This document shows, in pieces, positions 1-9,000 of a DNA stretch of 12,655 nucleotides (within the stretch, counting starts at the first letter, position 1; every line of letters begins with the position of its first letter). The position numbers and the translations under genes are program-made. Source of the stretch: Dimargaris cristalligena (taxonomy: Eukaryota; Kickxellomycota; Dimargaritomycetes; Dimargaritales; Dimargaritaceae); NCBI GenBank assembly GCA_027576995.1, contig JANBQC010000722.1:1-12655 (forward strand). The letters are read 5' to 3'. The notes under the pieces were generated by a model. It ran no database searches and was not told where the DNA came from. It saw only the letters and a program-made list of their open reading frames with translations.

Positions 1-132
1 TATTTAAAATTAATGAATCATAAATAAAGGATTTAAGGTGCACATATTCCGTAATATAGGTGAGAGTTGGTAAAGCTAATTGTTTTATATTTTATGGTGT
101 AGCCTTAGGCTGCCTTGCAATAGTGGAAGTTG

Positions 133-465
133 TCAGATATATGGGAAATTTCCTATGTTGGCTGAGATTAATACCCCGACAGGTGTTGGGCCAGTGGTTT
201 GAGGCCCCTCCCTTCTGGGACTAGGGCTGGGGCTGGGCCCCTTGTCCTCCCCAGGGTTGGCAGGGTCACTGGACGTTGGGTTTGGAGGGCTCAAGGTGCT
301 TGGGCAAAACATGGAGAACTTGGGAAATGGTTCTTTGGCTAGTCAGATTGGATCGGAACTGTGCTCGGAGGTCGAACTGGGGTATGGTGCAAAATGTTCC
401 ACACAAAATGGTCCTACACTCCCGTCATCAGAGTTAGGTACTGGAGGAGCCATGATGGTTACATG
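133..465 (-). other. Possible exon or decayed coding block on the minus strand
   Basis: On the minus strand a good acceptor, ATCTTATTTTCAG, ends at 466. One frame then stays open from 465 to a TGA at 345-343, containing MAPPVPNSDDGSVGP. After the TGA the same frame continues open to a stop at 135-133, with a Ser/Pro-rich sequence (PSPSPSPRREGPQTTGP). Either the TGA is the true end of a last exon, or this is a decayed gene, or the resemblance is chance. No upstream exon or homologue is recognised. Confidence 0.2.
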
Positions 466-1725
466 CTGAAAATAAGATAATAAAATTTAAGAAAACAAAA
501 AATTGACTTCTGGTTGAAGTCCCTGACTGATGCTGGGTAAAATACTGGGTGAAGTTAAAGTAGATATTTATTCTGAATAATAAAAACTTATCTCGAAAGT
601 AACTTGCCATTTTAAAGGCCAGCTGGGGAAACTATATATATGCAAATTAATACTATGAACTTAGAGCTATACTACTACTTTAGGATATCACCCTCAGATG
701 GACTAATAACCATAAAACCATGAAGGGAAAAACTGGCTGGGTCTTTTAAGTTTGAACACTGTGCAAAAGGGAAAGAAAAATATATATGGGAAAATGGAAG
801 TCAAATAATGCCTCAGATCTACCGGGGCATTCTTGAAGGTAGGATATGGAAGACTTCGACATTGCTTGCTCATCCCAGTGTGAGCACTATTCATGACAAG
901 GCATAACTATGGATTTGGAGTGCGCAGGCATCATAGGGTGAGGGATAATGACTAGTTAGTCTCATGGAAAGGAAAATTCGTCTTGACCCACAGCAGTATA
1001 ACATGTGTTCCCGTAGAGGATGTACTGCTGGGAAAGTTATGACAAAATATTATATATATGGGAATGGTTCCACTGTGCTGTACCATGGAAATCCCATTGA
1101 ATGAAGCAAATATTAATAGTTAACAATGAATACCCCACCTTCTTTCCCAACCATGTACCATTTAAAACATACAGCTGGGCAGAGTTTCACCCATAGGAAT
1201 TGCAGCATACAGAGCATGCAGATTAACCTAGGTGGAATATTACTAGCTTTTATAAGTCTTTATACCTATATATAGAAACAGTGTTTGACAGTGCTGCTGA
1301 ATAATTGGTGTCCCTGTCTCATAAATAAGGGAACAGTTGCATATGGGAAGCAGATTTAGGGTGTCATTATTGAGTATAAGAGACTCTTCAAGAAAACATG
1401 TTTGAAATATAGACAGCAAGTCATATTTTTAAGTACATCCTGTAGATAGACCAGAGTGTAAAAAGTACGTTGTATCTATTGGTGACTATCTACAGATGAT
1501 CCAAGTAATTATATAATTAGTTCATCAAAACCGTGTGATGTAGCGCTTTTTTATTTGGACACATTATTCTGGTTGATACTAGACATTTCGCTGACCTTGC
1601 CCTTCGCGTCCCAATCTAGATGTACACTGATGGGCCAAATTTCTCTCAGACATAGAATCCTCAAACGATCGGATACTCTGCCATGCAGAAAATATAATTG
1701 TATAGGGCACCAGTCTAACGAACCT

Positions 1726-1749
1726 CCCCCCCCCACACACACTATATAT
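1726..1749. repeat. Compound microsatellite C9-(AC)4-(TA)3
   Basis: Nine C residues run directly into four AC units and then a TATATAT tract. It is a plain simple repeat in non-coding sequence. Confidence 0.85.
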
Positions 1750-2150
1750 CAGAGTGACCAGGTATATCCCAACTTGTATTCTTAAATATTTCTGGCAAGA
1801 AATTATCAACAAATAGACACCCCTATATACTAATGTTGAATCGTGTATGTCAATATCATAAATCTTGACCCTAAGTGATGCCTGAGTAGATTGGTATTTC
1901 CATAATACGAGGTTATATGTTCTATATTAAAATTGAAAAATCCAACACGGAGAAAGAGAACCGACAGGCTTGTATATACCGTGAAGTGAAAAGTTGGGAA
2001 TGAAGGGAGAGTCGCATTATATATGGCTACCAATTTTTAGTGTAAGAAAATAAAGATTATAAACCAAGAAGTGGGTAATGTGAGGATCAAATTAGACAGA
2101 AAATGATTCCAGAAACCACCCCTCTCCAGCAATGAAAAAGTAGTATTAAT

Positions 2151-3293
2151 TTATCGGCGAGGCCGTTCCTTAACCACCATGGGGTTGGGGTATTTACGGG
2201 TCTTGCCACCCTTGGCCGGTTTGCCCCACGGGGACACGGGGTGAGTGTTACCCTTGGATTTACCACGACCACCACCGTGCGGATGGTCACATCTGTTCAT
2301 AGCCGCACCTCGCACACTCGGACGCCAGCCGCGGTGGCGCCGGGCTCCAGCTTTACCGAGTTGCGTGTTGATGTGGTTAAGGTTGGATACGACTCCAATC
2401 GTGGCCACGGCGTGTACGGGAATTTTCCGCACTTCACCGGAGCATAGACGCACCTGGGCGTAACCCGTGTTGCCCGTCGACAGGAGCTGGCCGAACGTAC
2501 CGGCGGACCGGGCCAGTTTGGCGGGCCCACTGGGTTGGAGACCGATGCAGTGAATGTTGATACCCACCGGGATCATGCTCAACAACAAACAGTTGCCCAC
2601 ACTCACGTTCACCGACCGCGTAATTTCTTCACCGGTGCTGGCATCAGTCTCCTTGGAAGGATCGTAATTACGGAAGGAATGCACAATCATGCCGGGTTCC
2701 AGCTTATCAGGGGCCACGATATAGGACAGGGCCTTTGTTTCCGAGTGTTCCAGCAGAGCAATGTGGGCCGAACGACCCGGATCGTATTCGATACGCACCA
2801 CCTTCTGGGGACCCGCCTCGACACGCCGAAAGTCTACAAGCCGGATCCGCCGTTTATGGCCGCCACCCCGGTGCCGCACCGTAATTCGACCGGTATTGTT
2901 ACGACCCCCCTTATTCCGTTTGGCGACGGTCAGAGACGGGATGGGACCCTTCTTCCAGAGGTGGTCCCGCAGGGGCATACGCTTATGACGAATACCGGGG
3001 GTGATTGGTTTGTACGTTTTGAAGAGGGCATCGCGGCGAACTACGGCCATGTGCCGGCGTGGAGTGAGCGCTAGGCTGGTGGAGGCTAGGGGACTACCAC
3101 TACCGGTCGTTAATAGACCACCATGGAAAGGAGACCGAGTGAACGACGGGGCTACAGAGCGAATCAGTAACGAAGAAGGGCTGGGTCGAAGGGTGGCGGA
3201 CGACAAAAGGCGAGTAGTTGGTCGAACACTATTGCGCAAGGCTAGTGCCGCATTCGGGCCGATCGTGGCTCGAGCTTGCCAGATCGGGAGCAT
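2151..3293 (-). CDS. RML2: Mitochondrial 54S ribosomal protein uL2m (bacterial L2 family)
   Basis: Nuclear-encoded mitochondrial uL2, a large-subunit protein that binds 23S-type rRNA near the peptidyl transferase centre and helps subunit association (family knowledge). I start it at the ATG at 3293, which has a good CACC context; the open frame runs eight codons further upstream, but only to a TTG and through a splice-acceptor-like tract. The product is 380 residues, against about 273 for bacterial L2; nearly all the excess is N-terminal. Residues 1-87 contain no Asp or Glu and are rich in Arg, Ser, Leu and Ala, as in a matrix-targeting presequence, with possible processing near the RRHM at 79-82. 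The OB-fold half follows, from about 90 to 200, with the basic RGGGHKRRIR motif at 142-151. The SH3-like half follows from about 205, including GNTGYAQVRLCSGEVR. The family signature DHPHGGG lies at 336-342; His337 matches the functionally important E. coli His229. The tail THPVSPWGKPAKGGKTR is typical. No intron interrupts the reading frame. Identity is very secure; the gene symbol is by orthology. Confidence 0.96.
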   Translation of the reverse strand: MLPIWQARATIGPNAALALRNSVRPTTRLLSSATLRPSPSSLLIRSVAPSFTRSPFHGGLLTTGSGSPLASTSLALTPRRHMAVVRRDALFKTYKPITPGIRHKRMPLRDHLWKKGPIPSLTVAKRNKGGRNNTGRITVRHRGGGHKRRIRLVDFRRVEAGPQKVVRIEYDPGRSAHIALLEHSETKALSYIVAPDKLEPGMIVHSFRNYDPSKETDASTGEEITRSVNVSVGNCLLLSMIPVGINIHCIGLQPSGPAKLARSAGTFGQLLSTGNTGYAQVRLCSGEVRKIPVHAVATIGVVSNLNHINTQLGKAGARRHRGWRPSVRGAAMNRCDHPHGGGRGKSKGNTHPVSPWGKPAKGGKTRKYPNPMVVKERPRR

Positions 3294-3314
3294 GGTGACT
3301 GAGGGAAAAAATAA
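3294..3314 (-). promoter_or_regulatory. Splice-acceptor-like tract directly before the uL2m start codon
   Basis: Read on the minus strand, TTATTTTTTCCCTCAG (3314-3299) ends in CAG five bases before the ATG. It looks like a polypyrimidine tract plus 3' splice site, so the uL2m transcript may carry an intron in its 5' untranslated region. A GTGAGC donor-like site lies at 3341, but that would give an intron of only about 43 nt; a donor further out is also possible. Without RNA data this stays a suggestion. Confidence 0.4.
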
Positions 3315-3744
3315 CAATGAAAGGACACAGAGATCGGCTCACCCCACTCTAATTCAATAAAGTTGAGAGATAATATTAGCAACAGGGTCCAGGATCTTGA
3401 ATTCCTTTTAGCCCACCGGGGTATAATGAAGTGAAAAGGGAATCGACGGTTGGGAATCGCGGGGAACCTGGAGGTACACGCACTGGCTTGGACTCTGGAT
3501 CATTCACTGGTTGTGTAGTAGGTAAGCCTACGGATTGGTGTGTCTGGCACTACGGCATTGAAGTGCAGTGGGGTTTAAGGTACTCTACAATGGACTAGAT
3601 ACTAGAATCGGCTGGCTGATCAAGTGAACGGCTAGGCTGCCCTTCTCGCGTAGTATTAGGGTATGGTGGGGGAAATGGGCCTTACTGGGTCTTGGCTGGG
3701 CTTGAAAAATGGCAACCCCTCCTGACTTAGGCCTAACGAATCTA

Positions 3745-3756
3745 TCACGTGATTGG
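3745..3756. promoter_or_regulatory. TCACGTGA E-box fused to an inverted CCAAT box
   Basis: TCACGTGATTGG: the octamer at 3745-3752 is the centre of the perfect palindrome ATCACGTGAT, and its last base begins ATTGG, an inverted CCAAT pentamer. It lies about 450 bp upstream of the uL2m start. CACGTG sites bind bHLH factors (Cbf1/USF class) and CCAAT binds the HAP/NF-Y complex; use here is inferred. Confidence 0.45.
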
Positions 3757-4594
3757 TAAAATAGCGGATTATATTCGTCACTTACTATACTCCCCAACAG
3801 TTATAGCAGACATCAACTGAACAAACCTCAGGATAGTGTACAAATAATTTACCCTTACTCAACTATATTATTCTTATTACTTCCCAATGCGCTCCGATAC
3901 TAACTACCCTAGGTAACTATAACTAAAATTTTATTATTAGGTCTCTGTCGATAATAAGCCAATACCAAAAAATGTAACTACGCCAGTATGAGCAATATAA
4001 GACAGCTGCAGCGAATGGGAATTTTCTAACACTACCAGTATATTGTAATAAATAAGTGGCTTCGTCGCTGCTTAAACCTGCACTAACCTGTCCAGTGAAT
4101 GCCTCATTATCAAACCGACACAAGATTACAAGGTATTTGCCTCTTACTCGGATCAATAGGTCTAGGTGAAGGTACATCCAACGTACACTTTAGGTTAACC
4201 AAACACTGACCCCGGAATTACGTGCGGCAATCACCAGATTTTTGAAAAGGGGTTTCCATGTATCTATATAGATAATGAAAAACTCGATCGCGATAAATGT
4301 TGGACCATGACCTGCATTAGCCCCTTAGTAATACAACACCCTTCTGGCATCATGGGTCCAGTCCAGGCTATGTAAGGCTGGATAGTTTAAGATAATTTTA
4401 GAGGCTGGGCGTAATAAAATGATTTAAAAATATTGCAGCATTAATGACATAGGTTCCAACTTGGAAGGACAGTCCGATTAGTTTTTGCCTATGCTGGGGC
4501 ATGGCTAGCCAGAAGTTCTCCAGCGGGGCGGTTCCTAACCAGTTCTCCGACCATTATATATGGCGAGTCCTGCTGGCCAATGATACCACCCATG

Positions 4595-4610
4595 CCAATT
4601 AATTAATTGG
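4595..4610. promoter_or_regulatory. Perfect 16-bp palindrome with opposed CCAAT boxes
   Basis: CCAATTAATTAATTGG reads the same on both strands and carries a CCAAT at each end in opposite orientation. A third CCAAT lies at 4577-4581. It sits near the middle of the divergent intergenic region, so it could act on either gene through the HAP/NF-Y complex (inference). Confidence 0.4.
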
Positions 4611-4827
4611 GATATTGCTACGGTCAGCCGGTGTTGGTCGCTAGAGACTCGGCTTGGGCTTGGCGGATGCAGCTAACGGGTTACTATATATCATACAGAC
4701 GGAACTCTGGCGGCGGTTGGCACTTGGCGACAACGATATGGCTGGTGATTGTGGCTGCTGACTTTCTGGGCACTGCTGCTCCTGTGGGAAAGGCCGATAC
4801 GAGAAGCCATCGCTCCGTGCTCATTTA

Positions 4828-4835
4828 TCACGTGA
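4828..4835. promoter_or_regulatory. Second TCACGTGA E-box octamer
   Basis: This is an exact copy of the octamer at 3745-3752. A CCAAT pentamer follows at 4863-4867. I find no other CACGTG in the window. Confidence 0.4.
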
Positions 4836-6066
4836 CGAAGGCAGATTCGGACTCCTCCTTTCCCAATGTTACAGAGTACAATAATGCGATACTTCCTATT
4901 CGGGAACCACAGCGGGTTTGCCAATGCCTTCCCACGCGGGTGATGGGTTGGCGGTCCACAGCCAAGGTACTGTCCGCCAAGTGAAACAGTGTACCGGTCA
5001 GTGGGTGAGCGAAAGGGTTGGCGGCTCTATTTTTGTCACCAGTTACCGATTTGGGAGTCTGTAAATAGGTTTCGTCAGCCCCCTCCTCACAGTAGTTCCA
5101 TTGGAACTGCGGTTCTGCTTAGGAACCAACTAAACTACCCATTGCATTTGGGAAGAGAGCCATTTTATTCAGTGGATGTAGTAAGAAGCTGCTTATAGGT
5201 GAGCAGTAGTGGTGGAGAGGAGCCTAATAGACAAAAGGTTCAGCATGCCTCAATGGGCTGATCCTATCTATATACGCCAAATCACCAACTTCTGGAAGCT
5301 GAATTGGACCATTTAATAATAGGCGGCCCGCCGAGGTCGGTTTGGATCGGGCACTATCCCTGCTATCCTAGACAGGCACTGGCGGGCGGGAATACGCTAA
5401 ATGGGATCGCTCGTTACCCATGGCTCCGTGCCATGCAGTTTGGTAGGGGTAAGTGCAGGAGAAGGTTTCGAAGACCGACAATATATCCCCTCCAGGAGGA
5501 AAATAATATACGGATGGCCACTCCTTTAGTAGTAGGCGGAAGAAAGAGGGTCCTGGGGCTTCGGGGTCCCAGGCCATGGCTATATTCTTCGTCAGCCTAA
5601 ACTATAGTGGTCACGCACTCGGGACCGTACCAGGCTTCTCTCATCTCTTTAACAACTCCCTTACCTACCTACCTACACATAGTTAATACCTTTTTTAACT
5701 TATATATTGTCGTTTTATTATTAAAAGAACCGCTCCATATTTCCTCTTGGCTCTTCGTTGCTTATCCCGAGTCCGTCTTTTATAACCCAGTTCACACGGG
5801 GATATATACAAATATAGCTTTATTTACATAGCTCCTCTAGAGCACTGAGCTCGACGGCTTTTTATACACGTCATCACCCTGTCCAGACCATTCCCTCGGC
5901 TCTGCAAACGACTCGTTCGTTATATGCACATGTGAGAGGCTCAATTTGGCTCTATAACAAAAAACCTGTTGGCCGAAGCAAATATTACTGGTTAAAAGGG
6001 AATCTCCCGTCTATTTATAACTTTACACAGCTGTTATCTTTGTCCATTATTTAGTCGTTCCACACC

Positions 6067-6073
6067 ATGGCCG
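6067..6073 (+). other. First coding exon of the PP4R1 homologue (7 nt: Met, Ala and one base)
   Basis: ATGGCCG is followed directly by GTAAGT, the strongest donor in this gene. Unspliced, the frame gives only 32 codons before TAG. Splicing to the acceptor at 6409-6410 completes the third codon as GAT, so the protein starts Met-Ala-Asp, as animal PP4R1 does. The 5' untranslated part of this exon has no visible boundary. TATTTATAA at 6012-6020 is a possible TATA-like element. Confidence 0.7.
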
Positions 6074-9000
6074 GTAAGTCCGCCCTCAATCTCACATGGA
6101 CTTCCCCAGTTTGCCACACCAGCCCTTGGTCCAGTTCCGGGCAGTGCTTCCTATCGCTTCGCTAGCCTGAAATTCAAGAGCACGCGCCCTTATGGTAGAT
6201 TACCAGGCCGTTATTTGTCAATGCAGCAGATCCCGGGGGTTGTGGTTCTATTTATAGCCCTCTTTATATATGTCACGACTGGCCGGGGTGTTGCCGATAG
6301 GTTGTTGGTCCCCTGACTTGTCTCTCGGTGGACTTCTGGCACTAATGTATTTGCCCACTTGTCTGTATATGGTCGCTCACTGCCCGCTTGGTTACCGCAC
6401 CCCTCCGCAGATTTCGGCTTTGATTTTACCGACGAGGAGTACGACGAACCCATGATCGCCTCTTCAGAAAATGTCAGAAACAGCGACGGGCAACCCTCAG
6501 ACAATTCTCCCGTCGATGCTCGGAGTATAACAGTCGCCTCCGACGCCACACCTTCCCCCACTTCACTCGCCTCCCTGAGCAGTGAAGTCCTAGTTGATTC
6601 CATTGAAGATGCTTCTCCCAAAGGTAGGCCCTCTATCAGTCCACTTGCTTGGTGGCATATATATGTATCCGCGTTTACAATTGTATTAGTACCCCTTCCC
6701 TAACTACGGTGGTCTCGAGCTAGTCTCATGCCGACTACAATTAGGCAGTTTTACATTTACTAATCAACCACCACCTCGATTTTTCCACCGGCCCCCCTCC
6801 TATATCCCTCTTGAAATCCCAGTTTTGGAAGCAGTGTTACCCAACCAATTTGACGAGGGCGAGTTGACTCCTATCGACCGGTTGTGTATTCGTTCGCAGA
6901 GCTCCCTTCCATTCTTACGGTAAATGACAACCTTCTTTCTTTGGTATTTCCACTAAATGCCTGTTAATCGGCCCCTTTATCTGGCCTTTTAGAAAAACCC
7001 CGGCTGGGCTGTCGGGGGGGATGGTGTTTGGTAACCGACTATAAACCGGTTGCCCAGTACCCTAACGGCGAGACTTCCGTATCCCTAAGCATTAATTTTC
7101 CTAACTCGTTCAGTCATACTCTCGTATTCACTGATTGCCCTCGCTTCTTTGTTATGAACCATCAACCACGGCAGTGTATGGGCCGCTCGCGAAATTAAAA
7201 ATGTCCTCCACTCTTCCCCAGTCGCCGATATTCTCACCACTATATTCCCGGTGGCCTTCCAACTTAGTATGGACAAAGGTACGTGTCTCCCAATTAGTCG
7301 CTTTCGTTCTTTCGATTGGCCTCTATTCGCTGGACAGAACCTATATGTTCTAATTAGGGTCTCCAAATAGCTGCTAACGTGCATTAGTTCATTCTGGTCT
7401 ATTTTTAAATATCCCAATTATAATATATTAGATCGATTCGTCCGGGAAAATTTTACCTTTGATCTACTGCCTCTACTTCTGTACTATTATAAGGTAATGC
7501 CGTTGGTTGATGTCTCCTTGGGAGGATCATGGCAGAGGGCTGCCACTGAGTCGAATGGACCGCGTTATTTTACCTACAGCTATCTGTACGTGCCACGCAA
7601 GTTTGAAACCCGGTACCTTCATTTGTTAGCAACCTGACTAATCCGTCGTTTTTTTCTTATTCGGTTTCCATGTTATTATTATTATTATTACTGCAAATTC
7701 ATGGGGTGATTTCTTCTTCAGCACGGACACGGCCGGAAAACATGCCCGCCTGTATCGCCCCCAACCGAAACCACCACATCGTCCCAAGCACTAGTGGAAC
7801 CAGATGATGCATCCCCTACCGACGAGTCCCTCGAAAACCCCATTACACATCCCCTTTTCCATGACTGGCTTGAAACCATGCTCCTGGATCCCAGCCCCGT
7901 TGTTGTTAACCGGGTGCAAGCCGCACTCGTCGAACTGGGTCACCATATGGAGTTTGACTTGTACCACACCGAGGTGATTCACCACACTGTCCTAGGGCTG
8001 GTCAAGTCGGTGATAAAGTCCCGGCCACCTTCCATTGACAAGATGGCCGGTAATCCACTTTCCGTTGCGTTTCTCAACTCCAATTCGGAATGGGATGGTA
8101 GGACCCTTCGCCGAAAATTAGTGGCCCTTAAACTCATACGCGCCCTGGTACAGGAATTCGGGTCAGGGCTGAAACCGGCCGTCTTCGTCCCGACCATTGA
8201 AAAGACCTCCCATGATCCCTCTTTTGAGGTTCGACGCGACACCGCATTTACTCTGGGTGAATTGTCCTATGCCTTATCCTACGACTTGGTATTAGAAGGT
8301 GTATTCCCAATCTTCCAACATCTTATTCAAGACACCAATTGGCAGGTCCGACAGGCGGCCGCCCTGACTGCATTGCCGAAATTGGCAACCGTCCTAACGA
8401 GCCCCCACCGGGCGTCCCCCCAAATCACGGTTGGACCGGGCCAGGCGCTTCATACTGGACCCAACGGTCCCAGCCATCCGGGTAATGCCTCGTTCCCGGC
8501 CGGCCAGTCCCCCCACTTGCCCCCGCCTGCCCCACCCGTGGCGGCTAAGGTCTGGGTCCAGATTATTGATCGCCTCTTGGGTAGTCGGGAAGTCAGCTAC
8601 CCGGTCCAGACTTCTGTATTTGAAGTCATTGGCCAGTTGATGGTGGCCTTCCAGCACATGGACAAGGTCAAAGAAATTTTGATTCGCCACTACCTCAGTG
8701 TGGTTGAAAGCGCCGTGGACCAGGATGTGGTGACCACACCCGAGCTCATTTTCCAATGCGCTTACAACTTCCCGGCCATGCTCTTTATCATGGGCGTAAG
8801 CCGCTGGGATGAACTCGCGGACGCCTACATGGCCTTAACTAGATTCGACCACTTTGAGGCGCGCAAGACCCTGGCCCACTCCCTACATGAAGTGGCCAAA
8901 CTATTGGGTCCGGAATTCGGGGAACAGTACCACGAAAAAGTATTTGGCTACTTTTTGGTTGATTTGGATGAAATTCAATTGGCTGTAGTGGCCCACCTCA

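Larger units (their letters stand above)
1..2150. other. AT-rich region without a confident gene
   Basis: This is mostly AT-rich sequence with many TATATA tracts. A GC-richer block lies at about 170-470. Open frames are short, lack convincing ATG starts or codon bias, and none is recognisable. The part next to 2150 is probably the 3' flank of uL2m; no exact AATAAA for that gene is visible in the first 150 bases after its stop. Confidence 0.6.
3315..6066. promoter_or_regulatory. Divergent intergenic region between uL2m and the PP4R1 homologue
   Basis: About 2.8 kb separates the two divergent start codons, so promoters for both genes should lie here. The stretch near 4460-5600 is GC-richer, and the last 450 bases before the PP4R1 start are pyrimidine-rich. 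The longest open frames (4607-4984 and 5304-5600, plus) lack ATG starts and any recognisable domain. A 69-codon ATG frame on the minus strand (5577-5368) is doubtful. No tRNA, transposon ends or long repeats are seen. Confidence 0.6.

Noticed and set aside
355..395. tRNA B-box-like GTTCGAC on the minus strand
   Set aside because: The flanking bases do not form a T-arm stem, and no acceptor stem or anticodon arm can be drawn around it.
2535..3074. 179-codon plus-strand open frame
   Set aside because: It begins at a TTG and lies wholly antisense to the unmistakable uL2m coding region, so it is a by-product of GC-rich codons there.
4607..4984. 125-codon plus-strand frame in the intergenic region
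   Set aside because: It starts with TTG, has no upstream acceptor that I trust, unusual Trp-rich composition and no recognised domain. One such frame in 2.8 kb at about 50% GC is plausible by chance.
6110..6315. Possible extra exon inside intron 1 (open frame after CCCCAG, donor-like GTAGAT at 6194)
   Set aside because: Exon 1 ends in phase 1, and joining it here enters a different frame that meets TAG after 18 codons. The direct join to 6411 gives the expected Met-Ala-Asp start.
7112..7174. Earlier acceptor for exon 4 at 7112-7113 (CGTTCAG)
   Set aside because: With the incoming phase it leads to a TAA at about 7195 and never reaches the frame of the conserved WAAREIK segment.
7794..7796. 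GTG as the start codon of the PP4R1 homologue
   Set aside because: GTG starts are not expected in nuclear genes, the frame is open upstream to a good acceptor at 7721, and upstream exons supply the missing N-terminal repeats.
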